From: Jimgerdemannia flammicorona
Lineage: Eukaryota; Mucoromycota; Endogonomycetes; Endogonales; Endogonaceae
Assembly: GCA_003990745.1 (NCBI GenBank)
Contig: RBNI01003814.1
Coordinates: forward strand, 1-15,149
DNA length: 15,149 bases
Reading direction: 5' to 3'
A program made the position numbers and the translations under genes. The notes under the pieces are model-generated. The model had not been told where the DNA came from. It searched no databases and was given only the letters and a program-made list of their open reading frames with translations. Shown in pieces: positions 1 through 9,154 of the stretch (the first letter of the stretch is position 1; each line of letters begins with the position of its first letter).

Positions 1-22
1 AAAAAAAAAAAAAAAAAAAAAA
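1..22. repeat. Poly-A run at window start
   Basis: There are 22 uninterrupted A residues at the left edge. By analogy with the A tail at 6025-6063, this is most likely the end of the 3' tail of another LINE lying outside the window. A simple homopolymer where the assembly broke is equally possible. Confidence 0.6.
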
Positions 23-129
23 TCAGTATCTATATAAAAAGTATAGATAAATATACCCTAAAGACCCCAGTTTATGTCAACTGCCTTAAGAAATACTTAC
101 TTCTATATAATAGTTCAGAGAATTGACCA
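23..129. other. Short spacer between poly-A run and LINE
   Basis: About 107 bases of AT-rich DNA with no reading frame or motif that I recognise. It is probably the genomic flank into which the LINE inserted, and the target-site copy starts at its end. Confidence 0.4.
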
Positions 130-143
130 GTACCTCTAGACTC
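130..143. repeat. Left target-site duplication of the LINE
   Basis: gtacctctagactc here matches gtacctccagactc directly after the LINE poly-A tail at 6064-6077. The match is 13 of 14 bases, and the single difference is a C/T transition. Position just upstream of the LINE 5' end and just downstream of the A tail is what target-primed reverse transcription produces. Confidence 0.7.
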
Positions 144-185
144 CACCTTTCTCTTGTACAATTCACATTACACTAACTTCAAGTA

Positions 186-2306
186 ATGGTTTTTAATATA
201 ACTCAGAGAAAAGATACTATAAAAATATCATTGAGCAAGAGTTCTGATGGGCATACCAGGTCAGGTGGACCTGGGGCATTCAGCTGGCAGAATGTGGGGA
301 GAGGTTATGGACTGAAGATAGGGGTCTTTAGAGGATTGAAGGATAGAGAGAGATCTGGCAAAGGACCAGTGTCAGGTGGAAGTGGGAGAAGACCTGGTCC
401 CCCTAGCTTTGTAGACAAGGTGAAGGAGAGTGGATGGCTGGTTGGAGCTAGGACTGGTGCTGCTGAGGGGAAGGACAAGACCAGCATCAGTAGGGAGAGT
501 GGTACCCAGGCAAGGGATATAAGTATAGGGGCTGGAGGTGCTGTAGCTGGGGGTTGAACTGCTGATAGGAATGTGATGGGAAATCAGGAAAAAAAAAGAG
601 ATGTGATAGCTGATGGCAAGTTGGGGCAGAGGTTCCCAATGCAGAAGGGGGACTTGGCAGATGGTGTGATGGGGCTGGCAGTGGTACTATTACTCAAGAA
701 ATCAATCTCAGAGTTTGTGGCTACTTTGTACTTCTGGGGCTTAGTAGTAATGGTAAGAATGGTCCTGGGGCTTATCTCAAAGCAAGTGGCTGGAGTTACT
801 TCAGTGAAGTTCCTGAAGGGTCTAGTGGGGGTTGAGGTGGGCTTTGAGGAGGCAGGCCCACTGGATGAGACTCTGAAGACTGGAGTGGTAGTTGGGGAAG
901 TAGTGGTCTCTATGATATACTGTCTTAGGTGAGACCCCAGAGTAGTTCAGCTACTAGTGAAGGGGGTGCCTATAGTAATGGTAGTTGAGATAAGGAGGAG
1001 GGTTGAGAAGATGATAGCAGAGTATGGTGATATAGTTGATATTGGTTTTCAGATATAAGAAGGGACCACTATCAGGACTAGCGATATTGACATCAGGATT
1101 TGGCTGACAGGGAAGGAGGCTACTGGAAAGACAAGTGACTGGCTGATAGTGATGCTATGGGGGGCTTTCATCTGTTGGGTGTCAAGGATAAAAGGGAGTG
1201 AGAAGGAGGAGGAGGAGGATCTATTGAAGGCTTTGGAAGAGATGAGTGGAGCTATTGAGTAGAGAGCAGAGGCCTGGAAGAGATATATGGAGTTGACACA
1301 TTTGAATATTGTGGAAGGTAAACATATCTATATAGACAGGAGGTAGTAGGAAAGGGCTCAGGGGTGTAAGAGACAGAGAGAGCTATTGGCAAGTATGGAA
1401 GAGAGAGTGAAGAAGAATGATAGTGGTATTGAGGAGGCTGGGAGTGCAGAGGTGAGTGTCTGGGCCAGTAAGAGAGGATAAGTGGTAGAGAGGGTTCTGG
1501 AGAAGGCTGGGAAGATGCCACAGGTGGACCCATTTGAGGATGGTACATTTGAAGTCTGGGAACCTGTCATGGAGAATACTCCCCCTCTGATCAGATGAGA
1601 TCCTGTTATTAAGAGCAGGGCAGAGGAGGATGTACTGATGTGTGGTACCAAGTAGGTCTACTTTGAAGTCTCAGATTTGGTGAAAGGGGGACAGATGGTG
1701 GTAGTTAGTGAGGATGAGCTGGTGGATATACCAGAGGAGGGGTGGAATGAGACTGTGAGTGTAGAAGCTGACACCATAATGCTGGATACAGGAAGGCCAG
1801 TGACTCTGAAGAGGAAAGAAGTAGGTAATCTATTATAGATATATCAGATAATAAACAACTTCACAGCTGAAGAATTGGGGGAAGTGAACCTGAGGGTGAT
1901 GAGTGAGGAGTACTGGATGTGGATTCTGTGGGGGGATAGTGTGGTGGAGACACTAAAGGTGGAGGTACTTGCAATTTTCCTGGAGAAGGAGGGGTATGAG
2001 GTGGATAAGGAGAGGGAGGCTGAGCTAGCAGTTGCTGCTAGTGAGCAGGCTGCTTACTGTTAGACAGAGAGGCATAGTTTGCAACTTTGGTAGGAGGCCT
2101 ACCTGGAGTATCATGAGAAATTTGAGGAAAAGGAGGATGGTGAGATGGTGGAACTTCTGGAGAGATTGGAGGCAAAGAAAGCTGAAGAGGAGGGGCTGGC
2201 AGTAGAGCATAACTTGAACTTGGCACAGGAGAGGTGGGATACAGATTTGTAGAGAATAAGTAGGACCTTACTTCTAAACACTATTTCCTATAAACAGTAC
2301 AACTAA
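186..2306 (+). pseudogene. LINE ORF1 (Gag-like), decayed
   Basis: One frame stays coding-like for about 707 codons from the ATG at 186 to a TAA at 2304-2306. About 13 internal stops interrupt it, for example TGA at 555 and 930, a TAG-TAG pair near 1345, TAA near 1480 and TAG at 2061. All are stop codons that single transitions make from Gln, Arg or Trp codons. ORF1 proteins of LINEs bind element RNA and form the ribonucleoprotein. Here the N-terminal ~120 residues are Gly/Ser/Arg-rich and basic. The centre and C-terminus are acidic and Glu-rich, probably helical or coiled coil (about 1200-1300 and 1960-2240). No CCHC zinc knuckle was seen, although many Tad1 ORF1 proteins have them. The true end could also be the TAG near 2250. 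Confidence 0.65.
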
Positions 2307-2970
2307 CATTTTCTTGCTGAATGTAAATGGGTTATGGGAATCTGGATGGTACAAGAATATTTTCACTTGGCTTAAAGGATTGGAGGCTGATCTCTTTTTG
2401 CTGCAGGATGTACATTGTGAAGATGAGAATGACTATGTGAAATAGATTAGAGAATGAGGAGGGGCTATAGCATAGATGGACAAGGTGGCGATTTTGATAT
2501 GAAGTAGTAAAGGGGATTTAGGGGGTATCAGGAGCTGGGGAGACCATTTGGTATGGGGAGAATGGAATTGACCTGGGTGGGAGCCAGTGAAAGTTGGCTC
2601 TTACTACTACCCTATAGCTAGGGGTGAGAGGATTATATAGATTAAGGGGCTTTTGGAGGAGGGTGTGCTCTTGAAGAATGGCATCAATGTGCTGAGAGGT
2701 GACTTTAATATAGTGTGGAATCTGGAGTTGGATAGAACAGTTGGAGAAAGGAGTACAGGTGGAAGGAGTGGTGGGCTGGATGCTTGGGAGGAGGTTGAGA
2801 ACCTTAGCTCTTTAAGAGATGTGGGCCATATGGGGTGGAGTGAAAAGAGAATCTATACACACTAGGTGAATGGCCTTGGGACAAGGATAGATTGGATTCT
2901 GACAGCCAAATACTGGAGTATAGATGTCTAGAGGACTCTAGAGGTGAAGTGGTACCTATGGTCTGATCAC
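2305..2970 (+). other. AP-endonuclease domain of LINE ORF2
   Basis: Three landmarks of the APE-type endonuclease are readable in one frame: L-N-V-N-G near 2317, G-D-F-N at 2698-2709 and S-D-H at 2962-2970, with R-I-D-W-I-L just before the last. The family's Gln-Glu in the L-L-Q-E-T-H motif is Gln-Asp here (Q-D at 2404-2409), so the metal-binding Glu is replaced by Asp. This may be a loss or a lineage variant. Several stops fall inside, for example TAG and TGA between 2440 and 2510. Confidence 0.75.
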
Positions 2971-3699
2971 TGGGACCTGTTGGGGCAGGGGCAGTTTGGG
3001 GGGAGTGGAGGTGGACCTGGACATTAGTACTTTAACTCCTCCCTGCTAGCTGAGAAGGTTTTGTGGGACTTATGGATGGAGGACATATAAGTGAAGATTG
3101 CCAGCTGGATACACAAGGGTTTGCCAGTGGGTGTCCAATGGATGAAGTTGAAAGAGACTGCACAGATTTACTAGGGAGAGGCTGGTAGAGAGGCAGGGAA
3201 GCAGAGAAGGAAAAGAGCAAGATATGCTTCCAATCAGTTGGTTAGACTGCAGATGGAATGGGCAGATTTGTTAAATGCTGGAGTGGTTGATGATTGGAGG
3301 TTAGAGTATGTAAAATTGGAGGTGATAGAGCTGCAACAGGTGCTGAGAGAGGAGGAGGAGATCTGTATGAAAAAGATAGCAGCCAGGCTGAGGTGGCAGA
3401 GACTTGAGGAGGGGGAGAGGCCTTCTAGGTACTTATCATAGCTCCTCCAGGCCAGGAGGGTATAGCATCGATGGGATGGGGTCCTGGATGCAGAGGGGAA
3501 AATGATGCATAGTATGCAACAGATCTTGAAAGTACTGAAGGAGAGGTGGAGGTGTCTGTAGAGTAAGGAGAAAGGGGGTGAGGGTGAGGAGGCCATTGGA
3601 GAAATACTAGAGGAATAAGAACCACTGCAAGTAGAGGGCCTTGGTGACTTGATCCTTTTAGTCCAAGAGGAGGAGATCTAAAGAGTCCTTGCAGTCACT

Positions 3700-4650
3700 A
3701 AGCTTGAGATGGTAACAGGAGAGAATGGGTTACCTTGGGACTTTTGAAAGAAGATGGTAAAGGTTCCTGGAGTTTTAGGAGAGATAGCAGCCCTCTGTAA
3801 TCATGTTCTTCTAAATGGTGAGTGGGTTGGAGAGCAGGACTTGAGATTGGTGGTCCTGTTGTACAAAGATAAGGAGAGGAGAGAGGACTGGAAGAACTGG
3901 AGACTGATCATGCTTCTGGATATAGACAGGAAGATAGTAACCAAGATGATTGTTGTAAGGCTACAGAAGGTTGCCCAACAGGTATTGGGTGAGGAGCAGC
4001 AGAGCTTTGTTGGCAGCAGGCTTATCAGAAATAAGACAGCCTGAGTTCATAGCATTATTGAAGAAGCATGGGCCTGTGGATTGGATGGAAGACTGGTCTT
4101 TCAGAATCAGGAGAAGGTCTATGACCATGTCCAGCAGGTGTGGCTGGGCAAGGTACTGAATAGAATCAGTATTCCTCTATGATTTTGAGTTTCTATATTG
4201 AATCTGTTGGTGGGCAGTAGGGTAGCACTGATGTGTAATGGCCACTGGGGTCTGGCATTCCTCTTGGAAAGAGGATTTTCTCAGAGTGATCCACTGTCTC
4301 CTATCCTTTATACTCTTTCTTTAGAATCTTTAATAGATAGGATATGACAGAAGGTGGTAGAGCTCTCTGTATATAGTGTGGTGTGGAAGGTAGGGGCTTT
4401 TGCAGATGATATGGTAGTTGGACTTAGCTCAGTGGCAGATGTTGAGATACTTAAGGAGATGGTTGAATGGTATGAGGCACACTATAGAGCAAAACTCAAC
4501 TAATATAAGTATGAGATGATGGTGCTGGGGAATAGACTTGTGGGAGGGGACATTATTGAAACAATTGTCTCTATAGGAGAGGCAGTGAGATATTTGGGCA
4601 TCTTCCTTTCAGTATATGGTTCTGTCTTACCATGGTTGTAGTGAGAAAGG
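3700..4650 (+). other. Reverse transcriptase domain of LINE ORF2
   Basis: The palm motifs are readable in one frame. Finger residues L-L-Y-K-D-K-E-R-R-E-D lie near 3860, followed by N-W-R-L-I-M-L-L. Motif A is F-Q-N-Q-E-K-V-Y-D at 4099-4125. Motif B is S-Q-S-D-P-L-S-P near 4279-4302. Motif C is F-A-D-D with both aspartates intact (4405-4410). In motif A the catalytic Asp is Asn (codon AAT at 4105-4107). In motif B the usual R-Q-G-D is S-Q-S-D. A TGA at 4042-4044 and others interrupt the frame. Confidence 0.8.
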
Positions 4651-5457
4651 AGGGTGGCCATCTGGGGGGAGGCTCTACAAGGTTGGAGAGGTCACCACAT
4701 CTCCCTAGCAGACCAGGTTTCAATCCTGAATGTCTACTGGTTCCCTAAGCTGTGGTATGTTATATATCATTTGGACTTTCTAGCTTGGGTGGTGAAGAGA
4801 CTGATGAAGCTGGCTAGAGACTAGATTTGAGCAGAGAGGTGGTCTCAGATAAGTTGGAACACTCTGGCAACACCAGTGGTTTAGAGAGAGCTAGGCCTAG
4901 TGGACTTTTCTAAGAGGCTGCACTGCCTGCAAGCATAGTGATTGAAAAGGGCTGTTGATTTGCAGGAATGGGATTAGGTGCCACTGATGCAGAAGATGTG
5001 GAAGATGAGGTTCTCCCCATGAGGGTTCTCAGGTGATTTGCTCTCTCTGGTGGATCTGGATGGAAGCCAATAGCTAAGATATAAGGGCTTTTGGTGAGAG
5101 GTGGTGGATGGAGCATACTGAATTGGCCTATGCTGGTGAAGCAATGAGGGAGAGATACTGTGGGGCCCAGCTATATAGCAATGAGACAGACTGCTTCTGG
5201 GGGGTATTCTACTTACTGAGTTTGATATTAGTGATGGAGTAGAGTATCAGTGGGGTCTTGGCTAGGACCTTTGGTCAAGTAGTTGGCAGGCAGTAAGGAT
5301 TGATGAGGAGTGGGACTAGGCAGAAGTCTGGTCATAGAGTGCTGAGATGTGGAGGTAGCTTCCTCCTAAGTTCTGGGTAGTATAGTGGCAGATACTATAG
5401 AGGAATATCATATTGAATTTTTGTACTGGGTATCTGGTGGATAGTGGCTGATTAGAT

Positions 5458-5541
5458 TGTGAGGAGTATTATAATGTAGGGCAAGTTGGGGGTTTTGTAC
5501 AGATGCCAGAACATTGGTTGAGAGAGTGTGAGGTTCTGAGG
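5458..5541 (+). other. C-terminal zinc-finger-like region of LINE ORF2
   Basis: LINE ORF2 proteins commonly carry a C-terminal finger of the form C-x2-C...H-x4-C. Here the reading is C-E-E-Y (second Cys replaced by Tyr, codon TAT, one transition from TGT), then H-W-L-R-E-C, an intact H-x4-C. It sits downstream of a P-P-K-F-W stretch, the usual order in this family. This is a degraded finger, moderately sure. Confidence 0.55.
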
Positions 5542-5889
5542 GACTTTTGGATAGTGGTAGATGACTGGCTGGGGGTAGAGAGGAGGCTGGATGAAGAGAG
5601 AGGTTGCTGGGAGGATTTGAGATCTTGGTTAGTAGGTGATATAAGTAATAGTTGGCTCACTATAGAGTGGGTTTTAGCAGTATGAGTAGGGCTGGCTGGA
5701 CATTGGCTCTTTGTTTTTGAAGAGAGGTGATAGATAGGTATACAGAAGAAGTTATTAAGATGAGAGGGGTTGATGGGAGATTTGCTGACTGAGTGGTGGA
5801 TTGGTTGGGGTCTCCAGAGTGGGTAACATCACTATCTAGTAGAAGAGATCTGTGAATGGAGTGATGGGTGGATAGAGATAGTGAATGAT

Positions 5890-6021
5890 AAAGTTATCTT
5901 TCATTATATAAGAGTGGGGAGAGGGGAGAGGGGGGGTCTCTAGGGAGATTGGATAGGGGTGGGAACAGTGTATTTATAGTAGATAAATGGGTGTGTAAAT
6001 AAAGGATAGAGTCCAAGTAAC

Positions 6022-6024
<3 letters not shown>
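5890..6024 (+). promoter_or_regulatory. LINE 3' UTR with AATAAA signal
   Basis: G-rich, non-coding DNA follows the last ORF2-like residues. AATAAA lies at 5998-6003, 22 bases before the A tail begins at 6025, the spacing expected of a polyadenylation signal. The LINE therefore appears to end on its own processed mRNA 3' end. Confidence 0.6.

Positions 6025-6063
<39 letters not shown>
6025..6063 (+). repeat. LINE poly-A tail
   Basis: Thirty-nine uninterrupted A residues form the 3' end of the retroposed RNA copy. A pure A tract has no cytosine on either strand next to A or G, so transition-type mutation of C leaves it largely untouched while the body decays. Confidence 0.85.
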
Positions 6064-6066
<3 letters not shown>

Positions 6067-6077
6067 CCTCCAGACTC
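6064..6077. repeat. Right target-site duplication of the LINE
   Basis: gtacctccagactc is the partner of the copy at 130-143 with one transition. It defines the right edge of the LINE. Confidence 0.7.
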
Positions 6078-6971
6078 TCATTCTCAGCTCTTTCTAAGCT
6101 CTATCTATCTCTTTGTCTCAGTTTTATCAACTTGAAGGAACTCTAATACAATTGATCCAAAAGTACTAAAAAAATCTTATCATTATTCAGAAGTTACTAT
6201 CTGCAGACCTTCTATAATATCAGATAACTATTATAAGAATAACCATATATAGGAAGACTACTTATATATATAACCCACTAAGAAGTCCAAACTGTAAAAA
6301 GACTTTATACTTTATATAAATAAAATATAAGAGCCTTAATATAAGTCTATTTTTACCTGACTAATATCTATTAGATAAATGAGACAATCTTTCAGAGTAT
6401 ACTCTAACAAGTGGACATCCTATTTTCTGAGAAATAGTCTGAAATTAGATAGAGTAATCTAGATATAAAAGAAGATAATAATATAGGTATAGATGCAGAA
6501 GATGTCTATAGATATTGAAATAATAACTAAAGAATAGTCTGAGGACAGTTCTTCTTTTAGTAAAGCTGATATAATATATAAATAATATAATATAACCAAG
6601 TTATTAGTATAGTTACTCTATTATTATAGAAATTATATAAATAACCTAAATAGCTAAAGATAGTAAATATCTACTAAATAGTAAATATCTATCTCCCTTT
6701 CCTTCCTTCTATAAATAGCAATTTATAGTTAGCTATATAGTAATTAAATAGTAATCAATTTGTATAAAATACTTCAGAGATAAGAGTAAATAAACTTTAG
6801 TCCAAAAAGTTCAAAAGTAAAAGTCAAGTCTGCCTACTATACTTTGAGGAAAATACTCACTTTAAAGCTACTACTAGAAGATTGTGAGCTTACTTTCCAC
6901 TATGGTCTACTTTTTAATATAAAGTCTAAGTTTGCTACCAAGTTTGAATAAAGAACTTTACCACTATTTGA

Positions 6972-7250
6972 AGAGAAACTCACTGCTTAAAGAGAAATTC
7001 ACTATCTTACCACAGAGCTAGTCTATTTGATATAACTTTGTAATAAACTCACATTTGTATAAATGAAGTCAGTCTTTAATATAATATTGTTTAAGAAGTC
7101 TACTATTTTTAAGAGAAGTTTGCTGATTTAGGAGAATCTATACTATCTGAGTTATCTGGGTTATTATTTAAGAAGTCTACCAATCTAGGAAAATTTATAT
7201 TATTCAAATTATCTACTAATCTGCTACTTATTAAGAAATATCACCAATTA
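6972..7250 (+). repeat. Dispersed ~18-base degenerate repeat cluster
   Basis: About six copies of a short unit of the form AGAARYYYRCYRRYYTA occur at 6972, 6991, 7095, 7114, 7171 and 7234. Differences between copies are mainly C/T and A/G. Two tandem copies at 6972-6989 and 6991-7009 sit directly side by side. No protein or hairpin function is evident. Confidence 0.5.
7114..7215 (+). repeat. 45-base direct repeat pair differing only by transitions
   Basis: Copy A is 7114-7158 and copy B is 7171-7215. Aligned without gaps they share 32 of 45 positions. All 13 differences are transitions, in both directions. The copies are separated by 12 bases. This is the cleanest record of the mutation process in the window. 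Confidence 0.75.
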
Positions 7251-7266
7251 TCTATATTATACTAGT

Positions 7267-7324
7267 GATCATTATATAGAAATTATATACTTTTAAAAAT
7301 AAGATCATTATATAGAAATTACAT
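7267..7324 (+). repeat. 36-base-period direct repeat
   Basis: gatcattatatagaaatta starts at 7267 and again at 7303, followed by tatac versus catat. The copies differ by one T/C transition over about 22 bases. A short AT-rich direct repeat of unknown role. Confidence 0.6.
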
Positions 7325-7697
7325 ATTATTATATAGTGATTGCTGAGTCTTTCAAATATGTCAAATTCTCTCCAAGGTATATCTCTTAGACTAACTATAA
7401 GTTTGTTATAAACAAGTTCTTATTGGAGTGTCTTCTCAAGGTCTTATAGTTTTCAAACTTCTTATCTTTAAACTGTCTTGTTATCTCTTAGATTGCTTAT
7501 ATAGAATTGAGAGTAAGTAAACTTGACTGACTTTATTTTAGAGGAAATAAAAGGGATATTTATATAAAATATAATTCAATAGTTGCTAAGTTATAAAGCT
7601 AAATATAAATTCTAATAATCAAATAAAATACTGGAATACAGAAAACTATTTGTAAGTACAAGTTTAAGTGTTTGTACAAATAGTTATATAGGTTTAG

Positions 7698-7830
7698 AAT
7701 ACTAGTAGAATTTCAGTAGTATATGAAAAAGATACCAGAAGAATTCTGAGTTACATAAGATCAGAATACCAGAAGAATTATAGTTACACAAAAAATGATA
7801 CTGGTAGAATCTGGTATTACTAAGAACTTA
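7698..7830 (+). repeat. Four-copy ~33-base tandem repeat before the 5' LTR
   Basis: ATAC followed by a conserved AGAAT-containing block recurs at 7699, 7732, 7766 and 7798, a spacing of 33, 34 and 32 bases. Units 2 and 3 share ataccagaagaatt exactly. Units 1 and 4 differ mostly by transitions. A related start may lie near 7628-7640. The array stops about 19 bases before the LTR, so the chromovirus may have inserted at its edge. Confidence 0.6.
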
Positions 7831-7848
7831 AAGCAGAATATTCAGGAC

Positions 7849-8316
7849 TATAATAATTTCATAGTTATATTTAGTCTTAGTACATTTTCATATCTTTTAG
7901 TTAGTCTTTTCTTGTTATTTCTTAGACATTCTACTATGTTCTGTCACCTTCTACTTGCTTAGAAACCTTCTCTCAGTACCTAGATACTACTAGAACATTC
8001 TTATCTTTCCTTGATACTAAGTATCTTATCTTATGTAGCTAGTCATGGAACCTTTTGGAACATTGTAGAATAGTATTAGTCAGCTTTGCTGAGAACCTAT
8101 TTCTTGGCATTTCTCTTTCTTTCCAAGATCCTTCCAGATCTTTCTTTCATATTATGTATAAATATCCTTATTCTCTACTTGAATAAAGCTCAGAATATTT
8201 TCTCCCAGAAATTCTTCAAGAATACTTGAATCTTTAAGTATCTCTTTGAGCTACTTTAGGCTAACTAGAACTTCCATATTTAGCTGCTTTCTCTTAAAGA
8301 AACTAGAACTATTACA
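7849..8316 (+). repeat. 5' LTR of the chromovirus
   Basis: Homologous to 13484-13927 over about 445 bases. It starts tataataa, probably a mutated TGTAATA, and ends ctattaca, so the ends form a short inverted repeat of the canonical TG...CA type. A TATA-like tataaata lies at 8157-8164 and aataaa at 8182-8187. The last 21 bases (8296-8316) have no counterpart in the 3' LTR. About 60 differences from the 3' LTR were counted by eye, with only two or three transversions. Confidence 0.85.
8157..8187 (+). promoter_or_regulatory. TATA-like box and AATAAA in the 5' LTR
   Basis: tataaata at 8157-8164 and aataaa at 8182-8187 are both conserved in the 3' LTR (13788-13795 and 13813-13818), although the surrounding sequence has diverged. 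Their order and 25-base distance suit a U3 promoter close to a polyadenylation signal. Function is inferred from motif and conservation only. Confidence 0.45.
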
Positions 8317-8318
8317 CT

Positions 8319-8330
8319 TGGTAGCAGCAG
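8319..8330 (+). promoter_or_regulatory. Primer-binding site
   Basis: tggtagcagcag starts two bases after the 5' LTR end. TGG is the complement of the tRNA CCA end, and the following bases would pair with a tRNA acceptor stem ending CTGCTACCA. It primes minus-strand DNA synthesis. The exact tRNA cannot be named without the host tRNA set. Confidence 0.65.
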
Positions 8331-8406
8331 TGTCATTATACCTTGCCTTATTAAGAAACCTCACATAAATTTGGAAACCAGTCACAACTAGTCACATAAA
8401 CCCAAA

Positions 8407-9154
8407 ATGAGTCAGTCTACCAGCCAGATCTCTCTGCTATAGAAGAAGTAGGAGGATTGTAGCTCAATATAGAAGATATAATCAATGCCATGGTCCATCA
8501 AATCTAAGAACTTTAAGTATAACTAGAATAGCAGAAAACACAAACTGTGGATACATCATATCCTGCTATAGTACTAGTCAGTTTCAAGTTACTCAAGCCA
8601 GATACCTTTGACAGCCATTGAGGAGGACTATCTATAGATGCATAGATCTTCCAGTTGAACTAATACTTTGAGCTTACAAGAATGAAAGATGATATGCAAG
8701 TTCAATTTGCTACCATACTTCTCTGAGGAAATGCAGCCATCTAGTGGTACAATCATATCATAGTTACATCTATATACTCATATACATGAATCAGAGATTG
8801 GGAAGCTTTCAAGAGAGCCCTTCATAAGCAGTTTAAGCCTGCTAATATCACTAAGCTAGCCAGAGACAAGCTAGTGAACATCAAGCAACTCAAGTCTATA
8901 CAAAGCTACAATGCATAATTTCTGTCAATTCTACTCAAGCTACTAGTAATATCTGAGGATGAAAAGATAGACTGCTATATCCAAGGTCTAAAGGGAAACA
9001 TATAAGTCAAGGTTGAGCTAGAAGAGCCCAAGAACCTTGATGAAGTCATGAGAATTACTGATAGGTTTAATGTTATTACCTTTGCAACTACTTTGAACCA
9101 GAACACCACAAGAAGAACTACTTTGAGAACCACCACAGAAACCAATCAAGGATA
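8407..9154 (+). pseudogene. Chromovirus Gag (capsid part), decayed
   Basis: Gag assembles the virus-like particle. From 8409 the frame is coding-like, with features typical of the fungal Ty3/gypsy retrotransposon gag domain: K-P-D-T-F-D near 8595, Y-F-E-L-T-R-M near 8664, G-N-A-A-I near 8730, F-K-R-A-L near 8810 and E-P-K-N-L-D-E-V-M near 9027. About 15 stops interrupt it, such as TGA near 8619 and TAG near 8742. The only plausible start, ATG at 8407, is in a different frame (M-S-Q-S-T), so a small indel probably lies between it and 8440. A further frame change near 9150 leads into the zinc knuckle. Identification as Gag is secure; the start is not. Confidence 0.75.

Larger units (their letters stand above)
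2290..5889 (+). pseudogene. LINE ORF2 (endonuclease-RT), decayed
   Basis: ORF2 of a LINE nicks the target DNA and copies the element RNA there. The frame beginning near 2290 runs with scattered stops to about 5685. Similarity then continues in another frame (5688 onward, R-A-G-W-T-L-A-L) to about 5889, which implies a one-base indel near 5680. In order it holds the AP endonuclease (about 2305-2970), a linker, RT (about 3700-4650), a thumb/connection region (4680-5400) and a zinc-finger-like region (5458-5541). No ATG opens the frame. An ATA at 2290 followed by N-S-T-T-N-I may be the mutated start codon (ATG to ATA), overlapping the end of ORF1 by about 17 bases. Dozens of stops and the changed catalytic residues described separately make it non-functional. 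Confidence 0.8.
144..6063 (+). mobile_element. Full-length, inactivated Tad1-like LINE
   Basis: This is a non-LTR retrotransposon of about 5.9 kb. It has a 5' leader, a long ORF1, an ORF2 with apurinic endonuclease, reverse transcriptase and a C-terminal zinc-finger region, an AATAAA signal, a 39-base A tail and a target-site duplication on both sides. Domain order and motif wording (LNVNG, GDFN, SDH, DPLSP, FADD, then a CCHC-like finger before the 3' UTR) fit the Tad1 clade of fungal LINEs. No RNase H domain was recognised. Both ORFs carry many stops, mostly TAG and TGA where Gln, Arg or Trp would be expected, so the copy is dead. The sense strand is strongly G-rich and C-poor. Assignment to Tad1 rather than another clade rests on motif reading only. 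Confidence 0.85.
6078..7848. other. AT-rich decayed spacer between the two elements
   Basis: About 1.8 kb of AT-rich DNA without an intact gene. One + frame from about 6148 to 6640 is faintly coding-like (hydrophilic, stops mostly where Gln codons could have been), but its stop rate, roughly one in eleven codons, is about what AT-rich random DNA gives. Another short stretch near 6795-6900 reads like part of a protein without a recognisable domain. The right half is built from degenerate short repeats listed separately. Probably old transposon debris. Confidence 0.5.

Noticed and set aside
1252..1651. Minus-strand open frames opposite LINE ORF1
   Set aside because: Their Ser/Pro/Leu-rich translations are the shadow of the G-rich sense strand, and the + frame carries the consistent coding signal.
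3234..3625. Minus-strand open frames opposite LINE ORF2
   Set aside because: They overlap the ORF2 linker before RT and have no recognisable motif; C-poor sense DNA leaves few stops on the reverse strand.
6795..6905. A possible zinc-finger (BED-like) fragment of a DNA transposon
   Set aside because: A Cys and a T-T-R-R-L string suggested it, but the second Cys and the His residues are absent. The stretch is about 35 codons, too short to support.
6972..7830. CRISPR array
   Set aside because: The repeats are degenerate, with uneven spacing and AT-rich spacers, and the surroundings are eukaryotic retrotransposons with no cas genes.
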